A stretch of 64,000 nt of DNA from the NCBI RefSeq assembly GCF_002214545.1, contig NZ_CP015105.1, positions 868,001 through 932,000 of the forward strand, written 5' to 3'. Position 1 is the stretch's first letter; every line of letters starts with the position of its first letter. The notes under the pieces are model-generated. The model was not told the DNA's origin. It did no database searches and saw nothing but the letters and a program-made list of their open reading frames with translations. Shown here piece by piece: positions 8,032-16,312 of this stretch. Origin of the DNA: Thermococcus thioreducens. Lineage in GTDB: Archaea; Methanobacteriota_B; Thermococci; Thermococcales; Thermococcaceae. The position numbers were made by a program, and so were the translations under genes.

Positions 8032-8829
8032 ATGGGGGATTGCAAGAGTGTCGTTGCGGTGTTTGATGAGCCTTGGGGAATAGTGTTGGAAAAATTTAGA
8101 GAGGAATTTGAGTTCCTCGGCGAGAAGCAGTACGGGAACGAGAGGGAAAACATGGAGTGGTTTAAGTTTGAGGACACAAGGGGATTCAAACTAATGCTTA
8201 AAGGCCACATCCACTTTACACTGAACACAATCGAAGATTGGGGTCCTCACGACTACTTTGACATCGAAGTATTCTCAAAAGACGGCGTGACAGTTATTGA
8301 CCTCGAAACCTGCATGAGCAAATTTGATTTCATCTTAAGTTCTGAATTCCTTAAATTCCTCAAAAAACTAACGGAGATCGGAGCGGTTCTCATTTGTGGA
8401 TACATCTACGGATATGAACGTCTTGAGAGGGTGTTTGGTGATACCAATCGATTCTTGCTCTATGAATGGTCAGTTGGGATTGTGAAGCGGGGAAAGCTTG
8501 AAGTTATTCCCTCTGGCGTTACTGTTGTGAAGAGAGAACTCTTGGACTTGGAGGATGGTCTCTACGAGCTGATTGAAAGACCTGGAAGAGGGGAGAGAGA
8601 GTACGTGCTGGTTAAAAGCATGGATGGGTATAACATACTCGTCACGGTAAGGGAGAGCGATCTGACGGACGAAGAATGCTACCAAGACTTACTCGAGGAC
8701 AAAGCATGGTTCAGTCTGCACATGACTGCAACGGTTTTCAAGCGTGTTGGAAAGAAAATTGAAAACGAATTCCTAACCAGGAGGGCCGAGGAATACTTTA
8801 AAGCTCAAACGGGGGCTGAACCATATTGA
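8032..8829 (+). CDS. Unknown cytosolic protein, candidate immunity partner
   Basis: A 265-residue acidic protein without signal or membrane segments, starting 35 bases after the secreted nuclease with a strong GGAGGTGA site. I do not recognise the family. It is rich in Glu, Asp and aromatic residues (for example EFEFLGEKQYGNEREN and CGYIYGYERLERVFGD), and there is no catalytic motif I can name. Its position directly behind an exported nuclease, shared strand and shared AT-rich composition make it a candidate inhibitor of that nuclease. It might equally be an unrelated gene of the same mobile cassette. Confidence 0.55.
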   Translation: MGDCKSVVAVFDEPWGIVLEKFREEFEFLGEKQYGNERENMEWFKFEDTRGFKLMLKGHIHFTLNTIEDWGPHDYFDIEVFSKDGVTVIDLETCMSKFDFILSSEFLKFLKKLTEIGAVLICGYIYGYERLERVFGDTNRFLLYEWSVGIVKRGKLEVIPSGVTVVKRELLDLEDGLYELIERPGRGEREYVLVKSMDGYNILVTVRESDLTDEECYQDLLEDKAWFSLHMTATVFKRVGKKIENEFLTRRAEEYFKAQTGAEPY

Positions 8830-8952
8830 GCGAGCAGCAGCCTCGCCAAAGTCTAAAAGTCTAGTGGCTTTAAGAATTAACAAAAATAATCCATCATAGG
8901 TTGAGATTACTGAAAAAACAAATAACTTCAATAGGAAATGCTTTGAACTGAA

Positions 8953-9432
8953 CTATCTGTCCTCTTCCAGCTCTTTCAGCTCCTCCATCATCTCCCTGAA
9001 CTTCTCGTCCCCCATCCCAATGAGCTCCTTCGCCTGCTTCAACGTAATCGTCCTCGCGAGCGTCTTCCTCATCTCGGGGTTCTCAAGGGGGGAGAATCCG
9101 TACTTCACAAGTATCTTCAGAGATTCGGGATAGGCCTTCAGGAGTTTGCCCACGTTGGTTTCCTCCGTTATCTCGTCCAGCTTATCGTCGCACTCCCTGA
9201 TTTCCATCCTAAGCTCCCTGGAGTCCTCGGTCTTCATAATCCTGAGCACGAATGCCCCGCCAACTTCTTTCAGTTCAACCCGATAACCTGCCTCCTCAAG
9301 TCTCCCCAGCATGTCAACGAAGGGCTTGTCTCCTATAACTTCAAGAGTCTCCCCCACCGGGAGCTTTCCAAGGGCCTCCATAATCATGACCGCCGGCTGG
9401 GGAGGCTGTAATCCACGAACGTCGAGCATCAT
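8953..9432 (-). CDS. DUF2249-DUF1858 fusion protein
   Basis: 159 residues with two small domains. Residues 1-70 form a TusA/DUF2249-like alpha-beta unit (LDVRGLQPPQPAVMIMEAL, then GETLEVIGDKPFVDML). Residues 85-155 match DUF1858 (VGKLLKAYPESLKILVKYGF, then ARTITLKQAKELIGM). Such proteins commonly accompany DUF438/hemerythrin and hybrid-cluster proteins in genomes coping with NO or oxygen. Their biochemical role is not settled. The ATG at 9432 follows GGTGAT. A minus-strand TATA-like CTTTATATG at 9464-9472 overlaps the near-operator at 9453-9468, so repression by the same factor as hcp is likely. It is divergent from the DUF438 gene. Confidence 0.8.
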   Translation of the reverse strand: MMLDVRGLQPPQPAVMIMEALGKLPVGETLEVIGDKPFVDMLGRLEEAGYRVELKEVGGAFVLRIMKTEDSRELRMEIRECDDKLDEITEETNVGKLLKAYPESLKILVKYGFSPLENPEMRKTLARTITLKQAKELIGMGDEKFREMMEELKELEEDR

Positions 9433-9452
9433 TTTTCATCACCGCTCCCTTC

Positions 9453-9468
9453 TATGACGTGCGACATA
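9453..9468. promoter_or_regulatory. Operator-like TATGACGTGCGACATA, copy 3
   Basis: It matches TATGAC-N4-GTCATA at all but one arm position. It overlaps the minus-strand TATA box of the DUF2249-DUF1858 gene, a position suited to blocking TBP. It lies 48 bases from copy 4, so one divergent promoter region carries two sites. Confidence 0.5.
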
Positions 9469-9515
9469 TAAAGATTGTTGGGCAAATCTGCCCAGAAACG
9501 CTTAAAAGTACCCAC

Positions 9516-9531
9516 TATGACACTCGTCATG
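9516..9531. promoter_or_regulatory. Operator TATGACACTCGTCATG, copy 4
   Basis: Arms ATGAC and GTCAT around ACTC, lying between a TATA-like CTTAAAAG at about 9501-9508 and the DUF438 start at 9544. This is the expected transcription start region of the DUF438-cupin-M24 operon, so binding here should repress it. Confidence 0.6.
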
Positions 9532-9543
9532 AAGGTGATAAAG

Positions 9544-10884
9544 ATGACTGAGTTGCTGAACAATCGCGAATACAAGAAGGAGCAGCTGAAGAAGCTTCTC
9601 CTCAGGATTCACGAAGGGGAAGATGTCAATAAACTCAAGGAAGAGTTCCGCCAGGTCTTGAGCGGCATTTCACCCCTCGAGATTCCCATCATAGAGCAGG
9701 AGCTCGTGAAGGAGGGAATCTCGGCAAAAGACATAGCGAAGATGTGTGATTTACACGTTGAACTCTTCAGAGAAGCGGTTGCCGGGACGGAAGAGGTTGA
9801 GGAGAAAGACCTTCCGGACGGGCACCCGCTCAAGACGCTCTACCTCGAAAACAAGGAGATAATGAAGGACGCCGAGATGCTCAACCTCTATGCGAGGACT
9901 TTGGCGACTACCAAAGATGAGCGCATGAAAGCTGAAATCCTCGGTGTCTTGGAGGAGATAGTGGGCAACCTCAGAAAGGTCGGCTTCACACACTACAACA
10001 GGGAGGAGATGCTCACCTTCCCCTACATTGAGCGCAGGGGTTTGACTGCCATAGCGACGGTTCTCTGGACGAAGCACGACGAAATCAGGTTCATGGTAAA
10101 GAGGATTGCTGAGCTTTTGGGGAAGAAGGACGAGATGCCCTGGGAAGAGTTCGTTGAGCGCTTTAAGGAGAAAGCCAGCGAGGTTTCCTTCGCGCTGAGC
10201 GATATGGTCTTCAGGGAGAACAACATCTATTATCCAACGCTCAAAGCGTTGCTAAGCGAGGGCGAGTGGAAGGCAATAAGGATGCAGGAGGATGAGATCG
10301 GCTATTACAAGGTCAACCCACCCGCCTGGAACCCCGGTGAGGACGTTAAACCGCTCCATCCATGGGAAATCAACCCTGAACTGAGCGTTGAGGAACTTTT
10401 GAACCTTCCAAAGGAAGTTCAGCAGGCCCTGAAAGGCCGTCCTCTGGAGTTTGACAAAAGCCAGCTGAAGCGCGAGGGCGACATCGACCTCGGAACGGGC
10501 TTCGTTAGCATAGAAGAGCTGAAGGCGATATTCGAGGCCCTTCCGGTTGACGTGACTTTCATCGACAAGGACGACCGCGTTAGGTTCTTCTCTCCTGGAG
10601 AGAGGATATTCACAAGGACGCCGTCGGTTCTCGGAAGGCCGGTCCAGCTCTGCCACCCGCCGAAGAGCGTCCATATAGTCAACAAGATACTCAGGGCATT
10701 CAAGGAGGGCAGGAAGAGCGAGGCAACGTTCTGGCTCAGGCTCGGGCCGAAGTACGTTTACATAAAATACGTGCCCCTCTTTGACAGGGACGGAAACTAC
10801 ATCGGGACGCTTGAGATGACAATGGACATCGAGCCCTACAGGAAGATTAAGGGTGAGAAGAGACTGCTGGACTGGAGGGACTGA
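9544..10884 (+). CDS. DUF438 / hemerythrin / PAS sensor-like protein
   Basis: 446 residues in three parts. DUF438 is at about 1-75 (LLLRIHEGEDVNKLKEEF, then EGISAKDIAKMCDLHVELF). A hemerythrin-like helical region at about 95-230 has spaced metal-ligand candidates (HPLKTLYLENKE, HYNREEMLTFPYIE, KHDEI). A C-terminal PAS-like domain at about 325-440 contains PVDVTFIDKDDRVRFFSPGE and LGRPVQLCHPP. Proteins of this architecture are thought to bind diiron and respond to O2 or NO. The direct activity is unproved. The ATG at 9544 is preferred because AAGGTGAT sits 5-6 bases upstream and the operator at 9516-9531 is then in the leader region. It is the first gene of an operon with the cupin (1 base gap) and M24 protein. 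Confidence 0.85.
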   Translation: MTELLNNREYKKEQLKKLLLRIHEGEDVNKLKEEFRQVLSGISPLEIPIIEQELVKEGISAKDIAKMCDLHVELFREAVAGTEEVEEKDLPDGHPLKTLYLENKEIMKDAEMLNLYARTLATTKDERMKAEILGVLEEIVGNLRKVGFTHYNREEMLTFPYIERRGLTAIATVLWTKHDEIRFMVKRIAELLGKKDEMPWEEFVERFKEKASEVSFALSDMVFRENNIYYPTLKALLSEGEWKAIRMQEDEIGYYKVNPPAWNPGEDVKPLHPWEINPELSVEELLNLPKEVQQALKGRPLEFDKSQLKREGDIDLGTGFVSIEELKAIFEALPVDVTFIDKDDRVRFFSPGERIFTRTPSVLGRPVQLCHPPKSVHIVNKILRAFKEGRKSEATFWLRLGPKYVYIKYVPLFDRDGNYIGTLEMTMDIEPYRKIKGEKRLLDWRD

Positions 10885-10885
10885 G

Positions 10886-11197
10886 ATGAAGGTTGTTGGG
10901 GTTGAAGAGGCCGAGAGGGTTGAAAATCCTCACGGGGTGGACGTGAGAAAGCTGATGGACGGGGAAAGCGCCCAGATATTTTACATAACCCTGAAGCCCG
11001 GGGAGAGTCTGAAGAGACATACAACGCCGGTTGATGCGTTCATCTACGTCCTCAAGGGCAGGGGCATCGTGGAGGTCGGTGATGAAAGGGCAGAGGTTAA
11101 GAAGGGAACCGCCGTATACCTGCCTAAGGGAGTGCCGCACGCGGTCTCCAACGGGGGGAGCCTCGACATGGCATTCCTCGTTATCAAGGTGGTGTGA
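10886..11197 (+). CDS. Small cupin-domain protein
   Basis: A 103-residue single-domain cupin. The two conserved cupin motifs are recognisable: PGESLKRHTTPVDAFIYVLKG near residues 38-58 and PKGVPHAVSNGG near residues 82-93, with His and Glu residues able to hold one metal. It begins 1 base after the DUF438 stop (GGAGGGACTGAG upstream), so the genes are translationally coupled. Metal and ligand are unknown. Its place in a putative NO/O2 response operon fits a small-molecule binding or detoxifying role. Confidence 0.82.
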   Translation: MKVVGVEEAERVENPHGVDVRKLMDGESAQIFYITLKPGESLKRHTTPVDAFIYVLKGRGIVEVGDERAEVKKGTAVYLPKGVPHAVSNGGSLDMAFLVIKVV

Positions 11198-11200
11198 AAG

Positions 11201-12277
11201 ATGAGGGGTGACCCCGAGGTATTTCGAAAACGTGTGGAGCGCTTTCAGGAGCTCCTCAGGGAGAACGAGATAGACGGGGCCGTCGTAAGGACCCTCTCCA
11301 GCTTCATATACTTCACCGGAACCAAGTGGCTCAGGCCGAGCCTCCTCATCCCTTCAGAGGGTGAACCGGTAGTTTACGTCGTCAAAGGTGAAGCGGAGCT
11401 TTTCCGGGAGAAGAGCTGGATCGAAAACGTCGTGGAGTTCCAGCGAGTTGAGGACCTCATGGCGGGTATAGTAACGTGGATACACGGGAACGGAATGACG
11501 AGAGTAGGCCTTGAGTTCGGCATAGAGCGTGACGCCTACCTGATATTCCTCAAGATATTCGAGCGCCTCAATCCCACCGTGGAAATAGTTGACATCCTTG
11601 ACCTCACCATGGGGCTGAGGATGATAAAGGACGAGTGGGAGCTGGACAACATCAGAAAGGCAGGGAAGGTAGCCGTTAAGGGGATGGGGGTCGCTGAGGA
11701 GATTATAAAGCCAGGCCTCAGCGAGCTTGAGATAGCGGCCGAGGTGGTCAGGGAGCTCATGCTCAACGGAAGCGAGGATCCCAAGGTCTACGTTTCCGTG
11801 ACGCCCAGAGCCCATGCCGAACCGTTCCGCGACCTGAGGGTTCCGGAGAACGGCGTCGTTACCATCGTCATCGGGGCGGACTGGAACCACTACTACGCCA
11901 ACATGGCGAGAACCTTCATCGTCGGAGAGCCGGGGCGAAGGGTCAGAAGGGCCATCGAAGTCAAGGAAGAGGCCTACAGGATTGCGCTTGAGGAAACCAG
12001 GGTTGGCGTTGCATTGAGCGCCGTCGAGAAGAGGCTCGCTGAGTTCTTCAGGGAAAAGGGATTCGGTGATGCTTATCTGGCCGGCTACACCCACGGCGTC
12101 GGCCTTCTCATCGAGGAGCCGCCAATAACCACAATAGTCGTCCCCCAGAGGGCCACGAAGGTCCAGGAGAACATGGTTCTGACGATAATACACCCGCCCC
12201 TCATGATTCCTGAGGGGGCGATAAAGCACGAGGACACCTACATAGTGAAGAAGAACGGGCTGGAGAGGGTCACCTAA
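11201..12277 (+). CDS. M24-family (prolidase-like) protein lacking most metal ligands
   Basis: 358 residues with the creatinase-like N-domain (FQELLRENEIDGAVV) and pita-bread C-domain of Xaa-Pro aminopeptidases. Against the P. furiosus prolidase pattern, as I recall it, the five metal positions read V223, N234, H298, I330 and E344 instead of D, D, H, E, E. The second active-site His is E305. Three of five ligands are thus gone, so ordinary dinuclear peptidase activity is unlikely. The gene follows the cupin by 3 bases and ends with a 4-base stop-codon overlap with the convergent Lrp gene. It may be a binding or regulatory pseudoenzyme, or may use another chemistry. Confidence 0.8.
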   Translation: MRGDPEVFRKRVERFQELLRENEIDGAVVRTLSSFIYFTGTKWLRPSLLIPSEGEPVVYVVKGEAELFREKSWIENVVEFQRVEDLMAGIVTWIHGNGMTRVGLEFGIERDAYLIFLKIFERLNPTVEIVDILDLTMGLRMIKDEWELDNIRKAGKVAVKGMGVAEEIIKPGLSELEIAAEVVRELMLNGSEDPKVYVSVTPRAHAEPFRDLRVPENGVVTIVIGADWNHYYANMARTFIVGEPGRRVRRAIEVKEEAYRIALEETRVGVALSAVEKRLAEFFREKGFGDAYLAGYTHGVGLLIEEPPITTIVVPQRATKVQENMVLTIIHPPLMIPEGAIKHEDTYIVKKNGLERVT

Positions 12278-12735
12278 AAGACCCTCGCGTAGCCCCATTT
12301 GCGTACGCTCGTCAGGATAGAGGTTTCCGTGCTCCTTATCCCCTCCACTCTTCCGAGCTTCTCAATGAGGAAGCTCTCCAGCTCCTGGAGGTCTTTTACC
12401 GTGACCTGCATGAGTATGTCGTGCGCCCCGGTTGCTATGCCTAGGACGTCCACCTCCGGCAGTTTGCTAAGCTCTTCCGCCGCTTTCTTCACCCTGCTTG
12501 GCTCGACATCAACCGCTATAAAAGCAACGATTGAGTAACCCGCTTTAAAGGGGTTTATCAGCGCCGCGAACTTCCTGACGACGCCCCGCTCCATCAGCTT
12601 CTTCACACGGAGCCTGACCGTCGATTCTGGAACCCTTAGACGTCTGGCTATCTCCGAGTAGCTGGCCCTTCCGTCCTCCTGAAGGATGTGGAGTATCATC
12701 CTGTCCAGCTCGTCAAGATGTCCATTACTCCGCAT
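12274..12735 (-). CDS. Lrp/AsnC-family transcriptional regulator
   Basis: A 153-residue feast/famine regulator. The winged HTH is at residues 5-55 (DELDRMILHILQEDGRASYS, then VPESTVRLRVKKLMERG) and the RAM/ligand domain follows (AFIAVDVEPSRVKKAAEEL, then GAHDILMQVTVKDLQELE). The ATG at 12735 is preferred: AGGTGGGG precedes it and a TATA-like ATTTAAAAGG at about 12774-12783 predicts a start near 12750. It is divergent from the class III aminotransferase gene, its most likely target, and an 18-base inverted repeat at 12808-12825 lies between them. Confidence 0.9.
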   Translation of the reverse strand: MRSNGHLDELDRMILHILQEDGRASYSEIARRLRVPESTVRLRVKKLMERGVVRKFAALINPFKAGYSIVAFIAVDVEPSRVKKAAEELSKLPEVDVLGIATGAHDILMQVTVKDLQELESFLIEKLGRVEGIRSTETSILTSVRKWGYARVF

Positions 12736-12807
12736 TATTCCCCACCTATTTTTGCCAGTTTGATGCCATCCTTTTAAATATTTCCACGGAATCCGCAAAA
12801 TTTAGGC

Positions 12808-12825
12808 GAAATTGCTATTAATTTC
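12808..12825. promoter_or_regulatory. Inverted repeat between lrp-like gene and aminotransferase
   Basis: GAAATT-GCTATT-AATTTC with perfect 6-base arms. It stands between the divergent Lrp and aminotransferase promoters, where Lrp-family autoregulatory sites are usual. AT-rich arms of this length can arise by chance, so confidence is moderate. Confidence 0.4.
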
Positions 12826-12852
12826 AAACGCATATAGCAGTACGGTGAGAGC

Positions 12853-14196
12853 ATGGAATATCCTAAGGACAAGGGGCAAGTTCTGGAGCGCTATTCGCGG
12901 GTTTTCCCGAGGTCGGCACGCGTTACCTACGCCCCGATAGTCGGGGTGAAAGCCCGAAACGCCCTCGTCTGGGACATCGAGGGCCGGGAGTACATAGACT
13001 TCCTGAGCGATGCGGCGGTGCAGAACATCGGTCACAACAACCCCCGTGTTGTCCAAGCAATAAAAGACCAGGCGGAAAGGCTGATCCACTTCACGTTCAT
13101 CTACGGCTTCCCGGTTGAGCCTCTCCTCCTGGCCGAGAAGCTCGCCGAGATAGCACCGATTGAAAGTCCCAAGGTCAGCTTCGGAATGACGGGGAGCGAT
13201 GCCAACGACGGTGCAATAAAGTTCGCGAGGGCTTACACAGGTAGGAGAGCGATTTTAAGCTACCTCAGGAGCTACTACGGGGCAACCTACGGTGCTATGA
13301 GCATAACTGGACTCGACTTCGAGGTTCGTTCGGTGGTGGGCGAGCTGAGCGACGTTCACTACATTCCCTACCCCAACTGCTACCGCTGTCCCTTCGGGAA
13401 GGAGCCAAAGGCCTGCAAAATGGAGTGCGTCTCCTACCTCAAGGAAAAGTTCGAAGGGGAGGTTTACGCGGAGGGAACCGCTGCACTCTTTGCCGAGCCG
13501 ATACAGGGCGATGCGGGAATGGTCGTCCCACCGGATGGCTACTTCAAAAGAGTGAAGAAAATCCTCGATGAACACGGCATCCTCCTGGCTGTGGACGAGG
13601 TTCAGAGCGGAATGGGGAGAACCGGCAAATGGTTCGCAATAGAGCACTTCGGGGTCAGGCCGGACATAATAACCCTCGCAAAGCCCCTCGGCGGTGGACT
13701 GCCCATAAGCGCAGTAATCGGCCGGGGAGAGATCCTCGATTCCCTGCCGTCCCTGGGCCACACGTTCACACTGAGCGGCAATCCCCTGGCGAGCAGAGCG
13801 GCTTTAGCCGTCATCGAGGAGATTGAGGAGAAGGACCTTCTCAGAAGGGCGGAGAAGCTCGGAAAACACACGAAAAAGAGGCTGGAGGAGATGAAGAAGG
13901 AGCACGAGCTCATAGGTGACGTCCGCGGCCTTGGCCTGATGCTCGGCGTTGACCTCGTGAAGGACAGGGAGACCAAGGAGAGGGCCTACGAGGAGGCCAG
14001 AAAGATCGTCTGGCGCGCCTACGAGCTGGGTTTAGTTCTTGCGTTCCTCCAGGGCAACGTGCTGAGGATTCAGCCGCCCCTCACGATAGAGGAGGAACTC
14101 CTGGAGGAAGGCCTCAACAGGTTGGAACAGGCCATAGCCGATGTTGAGGAGGGCAGGGTTCCGGACGATGTCCTGACGAAGGTTCAGGGCTGGTGA
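12853..14196 (+). CDS. Class III PLP aminotransferase / amino acid racemase
   Basis: 447 residues with the class III fold. The PLP Asp is in [15 protein letters not shown] and the Schiff-base Lys in [17 protein letters not shown] (near residue 280). A cysteine-bearing insertion ([17 protein letters not shown]) near residue 175 is typical of Thermococcales members. In this order the group includes ornithine aminotransferase and broad-specificity or leucine/methionine racemases, so the substrate cannot be fixed by eye. The start has GGTGAGAGC upstream. Divergence from an Lrp regulator points to amino acid metabolism. Confidence 0.85.
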   Translation: MEYPKDKGQVLERYSRVFPRSARVTYAPIVGVKARNALVWDIEGREYIDFLSDAAVQNIGHNNPRVVQAIKDQAERLIHFTFIYGFPVEPLLLAEKLAEIAPIESPKVSFGMTGSDANDGAIKFARAYTGRRAILSYLRSYYGATYGAMSITGLDFEVRSVVGELSDVHYIPYPNCYRCPFGKEPKACKMECVSYLKEKFEGEVYAEGTAALFAEPIQGDAGMVVPPDGYFKRVKKILDEHGILLAVDEVQSGMGRTGKWFAIEHFGVRPDIITLAKPLGGGLPISAVIGRGEILDSLPSLGHTFTLSGNPLASRAALAVIEEIEEKDLLRRAEKLGKHTKKRLEEMKKEHELIGDVRGLGLMLGVDLVKDRETKERAYEEARKIVWRAYELGLVLAFLQGNVLRIQPPLTIEEELLEEGLNRLEQAIADVEEGRVPDDVLTKVQGW

Positions 14197-14272
14197 TTGA
14201 CATTTTTCTGTCCATTTTTTCAGCTTCCGAAATCTTTTTAAACAAACTTTTACACAGGTTGAGCGGGCTTCA

Positions 14273-15574
14273 ATGGAAACCCTTGAAACCATGAAGGGAC
14301 CTGTACTGAAGGTTGGAATCGAGGAGAGGGTTGAACCTTCAAAGGCTTTGGTTTTTGGCCTTCAGCACGTTCTCGCGATGTTTGGGGCGACGGTCACAGT
14401 GCCGCTCGTTGTTGGAAGTGCCATTGGGCTGAGCGGCTCCGAAATTGCCCTCATGATACAGGCAGTTCTGCTGGCGATGGGGATAGCGACTCTCCTCCAG
14501 ACCATAATAGGGTCGCGCTACCCGATAGTGCAGGGATCGAGCTTCGCCTTTATTCCCGGGCTGATAGCCATAGGTTCCTCCCTGGGAATGGCGGCGGTGC
14601 AAGGGGCATTGATAGTCGGCGGCCTAATCGAGGCCGCAATAGGCTGGCTTGGGATAATCGGGAAGGTCAGGAAGCTCTTCACACCGCTGGTCACAGGCGT
14701 CACGATAACGCTGATAGGCTTCAGTCTAGCAGATGTTGCTGTAAAGAACTTCTTCAATTTCTATGCCGACCCCTCCGGCGGAGCGGTTGTCAAGGCCGCC
14801 CTGGTGGCAATGATAACCTTCCTGACGACCGTCTTCGTGGCCCTCAGGGCGAGTGGGAGCCTGAAGGCGATGCCCGTCGTTGTCGGCGCAGTTGTTGGCT
14901 ATCTCGTCAGCGTCCCTCTGGGACTGGTGGACTCCGGGCTGGTAAAAACCCTGCCCGTGGTAAGCGTTCCCACACTCTTTCCGTGGGGCAGTCCGGTCTT
15001 TGACACAACCGCAATAATCCTGCTCCTCTTCGCATTCATGGTGAGCATCATAGAGAGCGTCGGGGACTACCACGCGATAGCGGCCGTTACGGGCTCCGAG
15101 ATAAACGAAAAGCGGATAGCGAGGGGAATAGGCAGCGAAGGCCTGGCCTGCTCGATAGCGGGCCTCCTCGGGGCGTGCGGGACGACGAGCTACTCCGAGA
15201 ACATAGGAGTCGTGGCGCTCACCAAAGTGGGCAGCAGGTACGTGGTGCAGATGGGGGCGGTTATCCTCATACTGCTCTCGCTGGTTCCCAAATTCGCTGG
15301 AATACTGGCCTCAATGCCGGCGCCGGTTCTTGGGGGTCTGACCTTGGCCCTGTACGGAATGATCAGCGTCACCGGCTTGAGGCTGATAAAGGAGAGGGTC
15401 GAGTTTAACGACAGAAACACCCTTATCCTTGCCGCTTCACTCATAGCCGGTCTCGGCGCGCCCCAGTTGCCCCCGGAGTTCCTGGCGGCCTTCCCGAAGA
15501 TAATCGCCAGCATCCTGGAGTCGGGGATGGCCGTTGGTGCACTAACGGCGATAATCCTTGAGAGGGTTCTCTGA
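14273..15574 (+). CDS. NCS2-family uracil/xanthine permease
   Basis: A 433-residue permease of the nucleobase:cation symporter-2 (UraA/PurA) family with about 14 hydrophobic segments. The N-terminal GLQHVLAMFGATVTVPLVVG, the QGSSFAFIPG loop and the GACGTTSYSENIGVVALTKV signature of the substrate site are all visible. It imports uracil, uric acid or xanthine with a cation. Which one is not decided. A TATA-like CTTTTTAAAC at 14232-14241 predicts a very short leader before the ATG at 14273. Confidence 0.9.
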   Translation: METLETMKGPVLKVGIEERVEPSKALVFGLQHVLAMFGATVTVPLVVGSAIGLSGSEIALMIQAVLLAMGIATLLQTIIGSRYPIVQGSSFAFIPGLIAIGSSLGMAAVQGALIVGGLIEAAIGWLGIIGKVRKLFTPLVTGVTITLIGFSLADVAVKNFFNFYADPSGGAVVKAALVAMITFLTTVFVALRASGSLKAMPVVVGAVVGYLVSVPLGLVDSGLVKTLPVVSVPTLFPWGSPVFDTTAIILLLFAFMVSIIESVGDYHAIAAVTGSEINEKRIARGIGSEGLACSIAGLLGACGTTSYSENIGVVALTKVGSRYVVQMGAVILILLSLVPKFAGILASMPAPVLGGLTLALYGMISVTGLRLIKERVEFNDRNTLILAASLIAGLGAPQLPPEFLAAFPKIIASILESGMAVGALTAIILERVL

Positions 15575-15610
15575 TCCCTTCAAATTTTTAAAAATGAGAG
15601 AAAAACACGC

Positions 15611-16249
15611 TCAGATTATGGGGGAGTCTACAATAAAATCCCCGGTCCCTTTTTGTTCCAGCTCCTTTGGCATGTTGGAGAAGCCCAGTATGACGAATAT
15701 CCTGCCTATGAACATCAGCAAAAATCCCACGAGAATAATGGCCGTTATCGCTCCCCATTTGTACCAGGTGGAGGCATCGTTAAACTCTTTGGTGCCTGTT
15801 ATCTCGTACATTGCGCCCCAGGTCTTCATCTCGAAGTACGCAACGACTATCATTACCACCAGGAAGAACAGAAAGACGCCGGCTATCACGAAGGTAGGTG
15901 AGCTATGCTGGACTTCATGGGGAGGCATCACAACCGTTTCTCCCTCAGGTGTTGTCACTAGGGAATGCGTCTCTTCGATAACACCGAAGCCACTGAACGC
16001 AAAGAGGCTCGTGAAGACCACGATGGCAAATATAACAACCACCCCTATCGCGGAGATGAAGGCAAGGAGGTAGTACTTGAATGGCCTGTCATCTTTAACC
16101 TTGTCGCCTATCCCTTTGAGCGCGACCAGCACCAAAATAAATCCAACCAGAGCAAGCACGCTTCCTAGGTACGGGACGAAGGCACCGACGAGGCCTATGA
16201 TCGACCCCCACAGTCCAAGATTTTTCTCACTGCTGACGTCTACCCCCAC
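15611..16249 (-). CDS. DUF996 membrane protein A
   Basis: A 212-residue membrane protein with four to five hydrophobic segments and the DUF996 opening (SSEKNLGLWGSIIGLVGAFV, then LVALKGIGDKVKDDRPFKYYL). The GTG at 16249 is chosen because GGTGGT spacing and N-terminal length then match the neighbouring paralogue. The frame itself opens at 16258. The family has no known function. It follows the DUF996 protein B gene and the two are clear duplicates. Confidence 0.75.
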   Translation of the reverse strand: MGVDVSSEKNLGLWGSIIGLVGAFVPYLGSVLALVGFILVLVALKGIGDKVKDDRPFKYYLLAFISAIGVVVIFAIVVFTSLFAFSGFGVIEETHSLVTTPEGETVVMPPHEVQHSSPTFVIAGVFLFFLVVMIVVAYFEMKTWGAMYEITGTKEFNDASTWYKWGAITAIILVGFLLMFIGRIFVILGFSNMPKELEQKGTGDFIVDSPII

Positions 16250-16312
16250 AGACACCACCGGAAATAAAAACGGCGTTCATTCTTAAAAGGCTTACCTGAA
16301 AAAGTGGGAAAT

